From Neospora caninum Liverpool (lineage: Eukaryota > Apicomplexa > Conoidasida > Eucoccidiorida > Sarcocystidae), in contig NC_018396.1 of NCBI RefSeq assembly GCF_000208865.1, forward strand, positions 6,715,295 through 6,779,294: a stretch of DNA of 64,000 bases. Direction: 5' to 3'. The notes beneath the pieces were generated by a model. It was not told the origin of the DNA. It was given only the letters and a program-made list of their open reading frames with translations, and did not search any database. Shown here piece by piece: positions 13,208 through 23,638 of this stretch (the stretch's first letter is position 1; every line of letters begins with the position of its first letter). The translations under genes were made by a program, and so were the position numbers.

Positions 13208-15385
13208 AATCTACACCAGTTCACGCAAAAATTGTAGAGCCGTACAAGTCTGTGTGTGGCACTGTTTGAGCGAGGCGTCGACGTGACTTGCTTTCTTTGC
13301 CAGGAGCTGCGCGCTTTTCGTCGCTGTCACACTCTCGGTTTGCGCCCTGTGTGTTTCTTGATCAGGAGGAGGGTTTCATTCGACCTGGCTGCCTCGCACA
13401 GAAATGCTGAATCACTGGAGGGACAATATCTTGCGTGCCCTGGAAAACAACGGTAGGGCTTCCGACCGAGAGCAAAAGGAGTCTGCCGATCTCCAAGATT
13501 TTTTTTGCGTCTTTCTCTTCAAGCGACACACCAAACCATTTAGTTCGTACCTCGATTTATGGACGGAAGTCTTCGCGTTGTCCCTCCTGACTCTTTTCTC
13601 ATCCTCATCCTCTTACGGACACTTTCGAAAGACGCCCTTGAAAAACAAGTGGAGAGACGCGTCAAAACTTCCGGCGTCCAGGAGAAAAAACTGTGGGGGG
13701 CTTTGATCGCTACTATATATCTGGCTTCGTTGGTGCGTGGCGTTGCGGGCTACTTGAATGTTTTCTTGTCTGGTCCCTTTCTAGATAACTTAATTTCCGA
13801 TGTCACGACGCCGGTCTCGCTTCTCTGCATGGGCGCCTCCTCGGCTCTACGGTGGCTGCGCGTACGCTACGGAGAGGCCGGGACTCTCTGGTTCTGGGGC
13901 TCCGTCCGAGCCCGCTTTTTCACCCACGCGCTCGGCGAGGCAGTTCCTCTGCTGCGGCACACTGCGTCCATCGGTCCGCTGAGGTGGGGAGGCAATTACG
14001 GGACAATTCGAGCTCACCACAATGAACCGCATGGTAAGGATCGGGCACAGTGCCCGCACAGTGCGCGGAAGAACGAGGAACGGCAGCCGTCCGGCAAGAA
14101 CGGCGGATGTGGCGTCAAGAGGCGAGAGCAGGAAAGGCGAAGAATGAAGAGGCAACAGACAACGAACGAGAATGGGCCAAGTCAAAAGGTTAACAACGAT
14201 CTTGACGACGAGGATAGCGACAAGCGGTGGAGAAAGAAGATGAAAGGGACAGACTTCTCGGCTCATGTACTTGATTGCCACACAAGCTTGCGTGTCTTGG
14301 TGTTTCTGTAGATATACACAGAAGGATGCAGATGTACTAGAGTTTCCTTGTCGCTGTGTGTGTGTGTGTGTGTGTGTGCAGTCCTAAGTCACGAGACGCC
14401 CCGGGAAAGTCAATACACGAAAGGGCTCGATACTCCAACTTTTCGCATGGTGAGGGAGGCGAAGGACTGAGCGGCAAAGAGGCTCACTGACGCGAAGGCA
14501 CAGAAATATAGTTCTGCTAAAAAAAGTCCGTGTAACCTCCTTGTGTGACAGAAGTGGAAAGGTAGCAAGAACTGCAAATACTGGCAAAGAGCCCAGGCAC
14601 GGCTCACGCACGTTCGCGGATACACGCCGATTTCCGATTATACCAGCATGTGAGGATGCAGACGTGAACAGCATTCCTCAGGGCGGTACGTCCTTTTATT
14701 CACCTGTGGCTGGGAGCTTGCCCATCAAGAGTTCTCTGAGAGTCCACAAAGACGCATGACATGAAGCTAAATGTTCTTGCTTGGTCATGCATAGAAGCGT
14801 AATTATGCAGATATCTAGAAGCTTGTATATTTGTATGTAGTTATATATACATGTAGATAGATAGATGTGGAAATGGTAGACTATACTGGCATTAGTGACG
14901 CTCCAATAGAAGGCCACAACAAAGTCCAAGTGCGGAGATTGATCGACGCGTGCGGACACGAATTGTGTCGAAGTTCAGACTCCTGTTTGTGCAGGTTGTC
15001 GATACAGGAGACTTCACGAACTGCTACTGGGCCTTTTCACCGGGGGTCTCTGGGTGGGTCGGCAGTCGCCACTACAGTGATATGGCGCAGTCCATGGCAG
15101 AAGGATCAGGTGCGGAACGAAAAAAACAGAGAGGACTCTTCCAATCGTTTTTTCGGTTCGGTTACTGTTTCTCTTAGTGTCTTTCCCTCTGTTTCGCCAC
15201 CTTGTTTGGCATCGGGTTTCTGCATTGCTTGTCTGCTTACTGTTCCTTCAGAATTCATGCTTCCGATGCTGTGGACGGACGAGCAGATCGCTGGTGCTGC
15301 CGTCACGCACGCTCGGTTTCTCCCTGTGGGCTTTAAGGCACCCAGACGCACAGAAGTCGACCGCCGAAAAGAGACGGAATTATAG
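4193..15385 (+). CDS. Penicillin acylase family (S45, Ntn-hydrolase) protein, 22 exons
   Basis: Predicted amidohydrolase that matures by self-cleavage; substrate unknown. Exons by phase: 4193-4352, 4650-4756, 5174-5246, 5655-5753, 6204-6300, 6537-6622, 6892-7112, 7443-7712, 8114-8207, 8546-8886, 9458-9584, 9960-10033, 10386-10541, 11019-11140, 11725-11809, 12239-12486, 12924-13069, 13366-13452, 13785-14033, 14382-14449, 14995-15109, 15252-15385; about 1,052 residues. A hydrophobic segment at residues 8-24 suggests a signal anchor. Family landmarks in order: VYRDEHGIPYIFGQN, ERPFQLEFFRRVASG, LPARPIEFALLDWEPYTAWT, the nucleophile GGSNSWAVSGKYTASGFP (Ser374), DPHL, GHNGDSAWSHT, THHGPLVTD, VWATREGDIG, and MNPPQGFVATAN (Asn658, the oxyanion Asn position). 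The acidic segment before Ser374 fits the excised spacer. Uncertain points: exon 1-2 junction, the acceptor of exon 4, exon 10 start (8546 or 8621, same phase), and the exon 17 donor (CAG then GAAAGT, not GT). Confidence 0.88.
6045..6079. repeat. (TA)n microsatellite in intron
   Basis: An uninterrupted TA tract follows TGCATGCA inside intron 4 of the acylase gene. It creates false Tyr-Ile ORFs. Confidence 0.95.
7971..7994. repeat. (TA)n microsatellite in intron
   Basis: A short pure TA tract within intron 8 of the acylase gene, about 120 bases before the exon that carries the catalytic serine. Confidence 0.95.
9237..9275. repeat. (TA)n microsatellite in intron
   Basis: TA tract within intron 10 of the acylase gene. 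Confidence 0.95.
13177..13205. repeat. (TA)n microsatellite in intron
   Basis: TA tract within intron 17 of the acylase gene, the intron with the odd donor. Confidence 0.95.
14355..14378. repeat. (TG)n microsatellite abutting a splice acceptor
   Basis: A pure TG run of about twelve units ends directly at CAG (14379-14381), the acceptor of acylase exon 20, so the repeat takes the place of the usual pyrimidine tract. Confidence 0.9.
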
Positions 15386-17762
15386 AAGGGACACACAAGA
15401 GGGAAGAACACAACAGTCGACGGTGGAGACGAAGGCGAGGAAGAGAAGAGGGACGGGGACGCAGAATTGAAAAAAGAAGGAACGGGGTGGAGAAATTTTT
15501 GAGGAACTGAAAGACACTAGCTGCCAATTGTACTTGATGCGGTCGGGATGCATCCTCATGGTAAGTGCTTCGCAGCGGTGACTCCTCCTTGCTTCTGCTA
15601 ATGGGGCTTCTTCGTTTTTTCGGTTTTTTGGGAAGAAGAGCAGGAACTGAACCCAAGCGGCCTTGCGTATATAATAGGAGTGATAACACTAATCCACGTA
15701 TTTAACGTCCATTGCCTCTCCTCGCGCAGCAGCACAAAGAAGCCTCGTTTTTTTTCCAGTTCACCTTTCATGTGATGTTGCCAGTGTGCGCCTTTAGAGT
15801 AGATACCAATGTTCACGGGGTATTTCTTGTTCTTTGGGATTAGCGTCGCTTGTTAACCACTACTGGTAGATCGTGTGCCTGTCGAGGAGCGTGTTTACTT
15901 GTGCGGGAAGACTATATGTCCGCGCGACAGGGCCTGACATCAGGTTATTCTCTGCCGTATCGAGGGCACATGTTTACTTTACAATCCATGTTCGTCGACA
16001 ACAAAAACAGGTTTTCAAGTTCTTTCCTCGCTGCTGCTGTAAAGGGCACGACGGACGTTTCAGTTCCGGCTACAAACTGGGTAGCCTTGCATGCATACGC
16101 AACTACATACAGATATAGAGTGATAGTTGCATAAAATACGTGGAACATGCAAAGACGCTGAATGCCTATATGTGTATTTATACGCGTACACAGCAAAGTG
16201 TACATGCAGATATATTTTGTGCCACAGGTATATACACCTGTGGACAGACAGAATCCTGGTAGGGTCTGTGTCTTTCATGCAGATAAGCACACATGCTTTG
16301 CTGGGATGCGCGTGCCTGAACTCGCATCGCCCCAGGTGTTAAAACCGAAATCTTTCCTTCTCGTCCAAAGAAGAGCTTTAAGTTTTTTCAACCGGTGGAA
16401 CTCCGGCTTGAGGAACGAAACACTCCTCGGTCGCCCTCCTAGACGCCACAAGGCACCCTCATCGTCCACAAACCCGGACACAAAGAGAGGCTGTTTCGGA
16501 AAGAGGGGACACGAACACGTCCCCAGAAGACCGCACAGAAAGAGTCAGTAGCCCGGGAGGACTCTTACAGCGGGGACAAAGCAGGGAAGACACGTTCGAA
16601 CAAAAAAAGATATCGGACGCCGGATTACAGTAGAAAATCGGAGGCACCCTCCACAATGGGGAATTGCATAGGTCGCTCAACTTCTCTTTTCCCCCCTTCC
16701 CGGTTTGTGTCAGTGAGTTGTCTACTTATCTCTTCACAGTCTCAAGCGGCCCGCTCATTTCGTTGGAGTTCGCCTCCCATCGTCCCTCGTTTCTTCGCCT
16801 CCCTGGCATAGGCTTAAAGAAGGAAACCGCCATCATGTGCTCAGGGCGGATCTCGTCCATCAAGACGCGTCGAAACACGAGGGACAGCGGCGGTAGAATT
16901 CCGCGCAGTTTGCTTTAAAAGTCAAGACGTCTCCGAGTTCCCCTTTCTGGGCAGCCCCTTCGTCCCCCCCTTTGTGATCCAGAGTAGAAACACCGAGAAG
17001 ACCTGAATTTCGTGCTTCTTGACCTGCAGCAGCAAGGGTCGATCTCTCTTTCCTGTGTAGCAGCCACTCGCTCGTCCCGGAGCCGCATTCAGGAAAGCAA
17101 GATACGTCATAAATATTGCGAGCAATGCCTGCCTTCCCGTGGCGCTTACTTTGCTTTTTTTTGAGGCCTCCAGACAACACAGAGACCACGACCCAAATTG
17201 ACTGCATGCTTGGCCACGTGTACGCCCCGTTACCGCCTGTTAGTCTGAATCGTGCGCGTGTCGTCTTGTTCACGGACATCCACAAAACTCCAAAGAAAAC
17301 ACACTGATAGGCACTCGATCGTCCCTCCCAGTCTGTGCTGTCCCAGGGCCCAATCTGTCCACAGACAAACAAACGCCCCGACAGGTGTAGCCTCTCTGTT
17401 ATCTTGCTTCCTCGTGGCTGCCCTCGCATTTCGTCGAAAAACATAAAAGGAAAATTGTCACCCTTTCCCAAGCTTCACCCTCATTTCGGTACTCGCCCTG
17501 ACCCCGTCCTTTAGGCTTCGCTTCAGACGAAGACACTCCCAGATTCTAGTTTGCTGTTTCCCCTCCACTGGACTGTGTACATCTTTGCCTTCTGAATAAA
17601 AACAACAACATGCGTGCTCCTCTCCTTCGTTACCTGTTCCGCTGCCCACAGTCTGTTCTCTCCCTCAAACGTTCCTCTACCTTTCCCCTCCTCTTCTCCC
17701 TCTTATCGACTCTCTCCTCTCTCTACGCACAAAACAATGATATGCATATATATGACGAGGCA

Positions 17763-17798
<36 letters not shown>

Positions 17799-18522
17799 TG
17801 TTTACACGAACTAAAACTGCCGAATGTGCACGTGGCTGTGGATTCACCTGTGCACGTGCGTAACACATGAGCATGTATACTTTTGTGTGTTCAGTCTCTC
17901 TAGCCGCAGGTAAGCCCCTGGACTGGTCTTGCAATGTGGCGTGCCTTTGTCCGTTGTCTCCGAGCAGTTTCCCAGAGTTGGCGAGCCCTCTAAGGTCTTC
18001 CTGTCCCTGGCAAAGACGGCTGCCGGTCTTCACGCTGCGCATCAAGCACCAGCAGCTGTCCTTTGCTTCCAGAACACAGAGAGAGCGTCGATGGAGCAAC
18101 CTCTCGCTCTGCATGCGGATGGACCCGACGCCCAGACGAGGGAGGATCCCCGAAACGGGGGGGATCGTCGTCGCTGCCGCGAATTCGGATGCGAGTTTTT
18201 GAAAGACGGAACGGGGAGAGAAGGGCGAAGCGGAGAGGCGAAAAGAAAGAGACGTCTTCGAGAGGAAGAAACCCGTGGAGGCAGATGAGCAACTGGGGAG
18301 GCATACGAGAAGGAAGACAGGGGTGTGGAAAAAGCTAGGACAGACGAAGCCGCCGAACGCGAGACGGAAGAAGAGACAGAGAGGAAGGGAGAGAAGGACC
18401 AGCGTGCAGGGCTGACGCTCCTGGCCTGCCGCCCTTCTTTGCCATACCAGAAGACGAAACGCTTCGTTCTCGAACAGACGAAACCTCGACTCGCGGGACT
18501 GCCGTCTCTTTCTCCCCTTCCC
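15386..18522. other. Convergent intergenic region (two 3' ends)
   Basis: No gene supported. The acylase gene ends at 15385 on plus and the L29 gene ends at 18523 on minus, so this holds two 3' UTRs and spacer. ORFs of 60-200 residues occur but have no recognisable domain and no consistent splice signals. A (TA)n tract lies at 17766-17795. Confidence 0.6.
17766..17795. repeat. (TA)n microsatellite
   Basis: Pure TA tract ending in TGCATG within the convergent intergenic region. Confidence 0.95.
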
Positions 18523-20048
18523 TCATCGTTTATGGCTGCTCGCCGCTTTTTGGCGCTTCGTTTCTGTCTCGCCACCCTTTCCTCTCTGAGAATTTCCTGT
18601 CTCTTGGTCGCCTTTACCCGGCCGCGCAACGTACCCTTTCGCCCGTGTTGTTCTTTCTTCTTTCCCGGCGTTCCTGCTGCCTTCGTCTCGCGTGTGCTTC
18701 CTTTTCTGCGCCTCCCCCGCACCGCCTGCAGTAACACCCTCTGTCGGTGTCCCTGCCTCATGTTTCTTCCCCGGTGATTTTTCGGAGACAGGCAGAAGAG
18801 GCGATGCCGCTGCAGACGACAGAGTCGAACGAGACGACCGTTTCTTGGCAGGTGAATGCCCTTGCTGTGTCGCGGTAGTGCCTTCCTTCTCAGGGCGTGT
18901 GTCCACTCCCGACTCTTTCCCATGTTTTCCTTTGCTTCCCCACTCTGCCTTCGTCTGCTCCGAGATGCACAGAGACGCCTCTGGGTTTTCCTTCACCGTC
19001 GTCGGTTCCTCGTGCTGTCGCTCGGCCCCCGCGGTCACTTTTTTTACTGCCTCCACTCCTCTCTCTGGTTCTCTCGGCTTCCTGTCGCTCTCCACTTCCA
19101 CCTTCAGGGAAGACTCTCGGCCCTGCGTTGCGCGCGACTCTTTCACTGCCGACAGACCACCTGAAGACGAACGAGGCCGCTCAACAGGTGAAGAAGATGC
19201 AGAACCAGGAGAGGAAGGATACGCAGAACCACGAGGCGACGCAGAACCAGGAGAGGAACGAGAAGAAAGAGCGGCAGCGGGGGCGGAAGAGGCCCGCGAC
19301 GGTTCTGTACTAGCGGAAGTAGAAAGACGCGTTTTGCTATGTGAAGCCGGGGCAGACGAACGCGGGGAAGAGAGAGAAGCAGCTAACCGAGACACAGAGT
19401 CCCTAGAGGGAGGGGAAGCGAGCGGAGACGATGAGGTGTCTGTTTTCGCATTCCCGCTCTCCAGGCGACTCTCCGCGGCCGAAACCGAACTTGCAGCTGG
19501 CTGAGAAGGTCCGCCGCAGGTCGCAACGGGAGTATCAGCCACAAGCGGGCTCCGTTGCCACGGGTCGATGTCTTTGTGAAGTCCGAGGTGCCTCTCGTAG
19601 CGAATCGTCAGCAGTTGCGCGAGGTAGTGCCGCGCTTCCTTCAGGAAGTGCGGCTTATATTCCGTGCTGTACGCGCGTTTCAATAGCTCCAGACGGGCAA
19701 TCTCCTGCCGCGTCAAAAGAATCTCCTGACAAATCCGGGAAGAGCAGCAGCGCAAAAACAAACTGCCAGTTGCAGCAAAAAGAGGGGAAAGAAAAGAGAC
19801 ACAACGCGCAGCTCTCACGCGCCTCTCCTCGCGGATGGAGAGTCCATTCTACATTCGGATCCAAGTGAGCGTCTAGCGAACAAACAGACGAAGCGTTCAC
19901 GCTTTTGGCTTCGCAGACAGAAAAGATCGCGTCCCGAGCGACGAACCGCTTCTTTCCCTCAAAAAAAAGAAAGGGACACAAACAGAGTGCGACTGCAATA
20001 CAAACAGGAAAGGAACCGACTCAGTCTTGCTGTGAGTGGACCTACAAT

Positions 20049-20084
<36 letters not shown>

Positions 20085-20135
20085 GATATATATATATATA
20101 TATATATATGGAGACCAGCACATACCATTGTTGAC

Positions 20136-20174
<39 letters not shown>

Positions 20175-20208
20175 GCGTGCATACGCGTTTCGATGTCTGT
20201 GCAAATAG

Positions 20209-20246
<38 letters not shown>

Positions 20247-21826
20247 TACAACTGGGCACGTTTGCTTTTCCTTGGTCGCGTGTGTATATAATGCCGCGTT
20301 CTTCTTCTCTCTCGGTCATGTCGTTTTAGATGTGTGCCTGCATTTGCCGTTTCGTGACTTCTCTCGTTCCTTCCGTCCTCTCCTCCTCTCTGCTTCTTCT
20401 CCCTCTTCGTCTTCCCCTTCTCCATCTCCTCTGTGATTCGACGAGAAGAAAAATCGCTGTCTTGTCTCGTGACGCATCGCCGGACAAGAACACTTTTTTC
20501 GCTCTCTCTGCCTTTTGTTCTTACGCGTTCAATTTCCGGAGTAGACAGCTCCCGTATTTCTTTCCCTTTCCGCACTTTCATTTCAATCGAGCCGAGCCCC
20601 AGTCTTTTTCGTGCACTGGCAAAGGCGGTCCGTCCTTGCCAGTCTTCTCCGGGCTGCTGAAGGGGCCAGTGTCTCCGTCGGCGTTTCTCCTCCCGAGTCT
20701 GTCCTCTGCCTGTCTCGGACACAATTTGAAGCTTTACCACGAGAGACGAAGGCGAGTCTGTGTGTCTCGCGGAGTCGCCTAGCTCTCCCCAGTGCATCCC
20801 GGCATTCCCATCTCCGAGGAGCGCGATGACTGGGACTCCAAGGTCGTCTAGTCTTGTGTTCTTCTGGAAGCCTCGTGAGGGCGAGGAGAGCACTGAAGCG
20901 TACGTGGACGAATGAAGCCTATTGTTTCCAGAAGCCAAGCGCTGGAGAAAAATCGTCCGCGAGTGGTGCAGAGAATAGTTTGCGTGTATCTCGGGCGTCG
21001 ACTGGGAAATGACCGCTGGAGAGGACGCCGCACTCTCACACACTGGCGGGCCAGTTACTCCTGCTGAGGTGTATGTACAGTTCGTCCACCTCGATAACGT
21101 CGGCGTCACACCTGACTCCGCGGCTTTTCGAGGAACGAGGAACCCCAACGGAGCACGTGGCCGTCTTTGCCACACGCGCGATGCGGAGACAGATGCCTTC
21201 GTGTGTCGATGAGGACGACTTTGATTTGCATGCGCACCCTCTTGGCACATGAATGGAAGTTCCCCCAAGCCGCTCCCGCGCACATCTGCGCATGCGTCCT
21301 TCTGCGCCTCCTGCTGTATCCCCCGGTCTTGTGCCTCTCTGCCATGGCCGTCACTCAGAGAGGGCAGTCCTGTCCGCTTCCTCACCGGAGACCAGGAACT
21401 CGTAGACAGCGCGAGAGAAGACGAAGGAGACGACGCAGAAGAGGAGGGAGAAGATGAAGTGGGCAGAACCGGGGGCCTGCTCACAGGGCAGAGTGAGACT
21501 GGCACAGAGAGAGACGCCGCGGTGGACTGAAGAGGCAAGCGAGAAGATGGGGAGGGACGCGCGCACGGCCCAAAGCGGGTCCCCGAAAGTTCGGCTCTGT
21601 CTCCATTTGAAGGGTGCACGGTGTCAACAGAAGGCAGTGCGAGAGGAGTCAGTCTCCGAGAAGCGGGGAACGAATGCGCCTCGACGCAGGAAAGGCAGAT
21701 GAGGAAAGTGGCAAGAAGAGAAAACGGGGACACGGAGGCGAAGAGAGAAAGAAAAAAGGAGACACCGCAGAGGCACACAGAAGGGCGCTGCTCGGCCCTT
21801 CTGCCGCGCAGAGGATTCGCCGCCAT
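18523..21826 (-). CDS. rpl29: Bacterial-type ribosomal protein L29, probably apicoplast-targeted
   Basis: Predicted large-subunit protein of an organellar ribosome. Exon 1 is 21826-20525, exon 2 is 19725-18523; donor CGC then GTAAGA and acceptor TTTGTCAG are both phase 0, giving about 834 residues. The L29 domain spans the junction: [16 protein letters not shown] (residues about 419-434) then [20 protein letters not shown] and [16 protein letters not shown], matching the two-helix hairpin of bacterial L29 including the basic second helix. Residues about 20-52 are strongly hydrophobic ([16 protein letters not shown], then [11 protein letters not shown]), read as a signal peptide, followed by a long Ser/Arg-rich stretch that could serve as transit peptide; this bipartite leader is typical of apicoplast import. 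The 400-residue leader and 340-residue low-complexity, Ser/Ala then Lys/Glu-rich C-terminal extension are far longer than the usual 65-residue L29. A mitochondrial L29 is the alternative. Confidence 0.8.
19726..20524 (-). other. Intron of the L29 gene, rich in microsatellites
   Basis: This 799-base intron interrupts the L29 domain between its two helices. It starts GTAAGA and ends TTTGTCAG on the minus strand and carries the (TC)n/(TA)n cluster at 20050-20243. Confidence 0.8.
20050..20243. repeat. (TC)n and three (TA)n microsatellites in a cluster
   Basis: A TC tract (20050-20067) runs into a TA tract to 20109, followed by two more TA tracts (about 20138-20173 and 20212-20243). All lie in the L29 intron; they produce the spurious Tyr-Ile-rich end of the minus-strand ORF that continues from L29 exon 1. 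Confidence 0.95.
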
Positions 21827-23556
21827 TCAGCTCTGGACATGCGCCTCTCTCCAGTGACCACAGAGCAACGGAGAGACTCCGTTGCCGCGGGAGGAACGCG
21901 ACATATGGAAGATTTCCTCTGCGGCAAGGAGAAGAAACGCGGAAAATTTCCTACGCGCCCACAGGACGGCAAGATCACCGCTCATGCGAGACGGGGGGGA
22001 GTGGAGGGGGAAAAACAGGGTGCCTTGCAGAGACAGTGCGTTTGTAGGAGACCAGTCGAGTAGAAGACGACGACCTCGTCGAAGAAAGAGATCCGAGGAT
22101 CATCGCCAAAAACGCGGAAGATTTTCGGAGCTCTGTGTGTGCAGATGCAGGCGGCGCAGACCGGGGGTCACAGACGGAAGGGAAAGAGATTTGACTCGGC
22201 GACGGGGAGAGACTCTCCCCCGCTAACTTTCCTCGAACGGAAACGGGAAGACGGAAAAATACCTTTTTTGGTGCCTAAACGAAAACGAGACGGCGAGAAA
22301 GGGGATTGACGGGGCGAAGAGAACCTGTGCTGGTAGACGAGGCGGCGGAAGATACGGCGAACACGCATCTGTCCCTGACGACTCACCGCCCTGCGTTCGC
22401 GTTTTGACCACCTCTCACAAAAGTGAAGGACATTCTTCGCTCTAAAAAAAGACGAAAGGGTCATCTGTTCAATCCACTTTGCGTCGGTGAGACTACAGAG
22501 GTACGGGAGAACTTCTGTCAACGTTTTTCTCGCGCGCCTACTGACACCCGCCTCCCAGTTCAGGCGCCTTTGCACACCCGCTCATTCGGATTACCTTAGA
22601 TGGGAAATAGATGGGAGGTGGATGCCTTCATCTGCTTCCTATAAAAAATAAATTAGAATATTTCCGTGGGTCAACTCACCGTCTAACTGCTGTCTTCTGC
22701 TTGTTCGATGTTTTCCGTCGTTCGTCAGTTGTCTCCAGCTATGCAAATAAGATTCTAGCTGTACCCTTCATCAGCGCACAAGGATACCTGGTAGTGTCCG
22801 TTGAGGGTTTCGTCCCTGGTAGAGAAGCCAGCACAAGCAGTCTGACAAAATCCACAGTGATCTCCTGTTGTCGTATCGCGTCCAGCTTGTCGTTTAGATT
22901 CTCGCCTCAAGCACTGACTCGGGGCTGTCCGCTGCGGGCGGAGTTCCTCGGCGATGTTCCGGGTTTCCATTCTGCGAAGCGCAGCAGGTTTCCAGAACTC
23001 GACAGATTCGTGGTCAATGACAGGACCCCACGAACCGAGACTCGGGAAGGGGAAACACAGACACACAACACAGAGGCGAGAAAAGCAAGACAAACAAAAA
23101 GTTGGGAAGGGTTGCGAAAATACAGCCCGTCCACGCTGCGGTACGCACGTAACAGAGCTACGAACAGATAACCGCGAACCATGTGCGCCTTATTGGGGCG
23201 GGTTGGCCCTGAAAGAGAGACAATGTGCCAAGGCAGAAACAGCCATCCCCTATACTGACTTGAAGGCAATTTCGATGCTGCTTACACGTTTTACATTGTG
23301 AAAACAAGGCCATGAAATTCATGGATGGAGTCTTCCTCCGTAGTTGATTTTTGGTCAAGACGCTGTGGTGGGTCTAGAACTCCAGGGCTGCAGTCGCTCG
23401 AGCGACGTCGCCGCCCTCGCGAATAATTCAAGATCGAGACCGAAAATGCAAAGTCTCCGACCAAAAGATATGTGAACATTCAACATATTGATTAATCGCA
23501 CGTTTTTTTTTCCAATTTTCTTATAAAAGAGAAGCACGCTACTGAAATTTCAAGTA
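21827..23556. other. Intergenic, upstream of L29; no gene seen
   Basis: Presumed 5' UTR and promoter of the minus-strand L29 gene on its left side, and tRNA 3' flank on its right side. Only short ORFs without domains. Confidence 0.5.
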
Positions 23557-23638
23557 CGACGGCTGCAGGGTTCGAACCTGCGCGGGCACAGCCCATTGGA
23601 TTTCAAGTCCAACTCCTTAACCACTCGGACAAACCGCC
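23557..23638 (-). tRNA. tRNA-Ser (anticodon TGA)
   Basis: On the minus strand the 82-nt sequence starts GGCGGTT and ends AGCCGTC plus a G discriminator; these seven-base arms pair with two wobbles. The anticodon loop CTTGAAA (anticodon at 23603-23605) sits in a GGA/TCC stem, a T-arm loop GTTCGAACC is present, and the long variable arm with class II D-arm (CCGAGTGGTTAAGG) is that of serine tRNAs. It has no intron. Cytosolic nuclear tRNA is the simplest reading. Confidence 0.96.

Noticed and set aside
13559..13733. Open plus-strand segment that could be an extra acylase exon
   Set aside because: Its phase does not fit either neighbour, while joining 13452 directly to 13785 is in phase and restores family-like sequence (TEMLNHWRDNIL then LWFWGS).
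16860..17471. 203-codon minus-strand ORF in the convergent intergenic region
   Set aside because: No recognisable domain, no splice partners, and it lies where two 3' UTRs are expected. It cannot be excluded fully.
18042..18923. 293-codon minus-strand ORF overlapping the end of the L29 gene
   Set aside because: Different frame from the L29 exon, no domain; composition reflects the biased low-complexity DNA.
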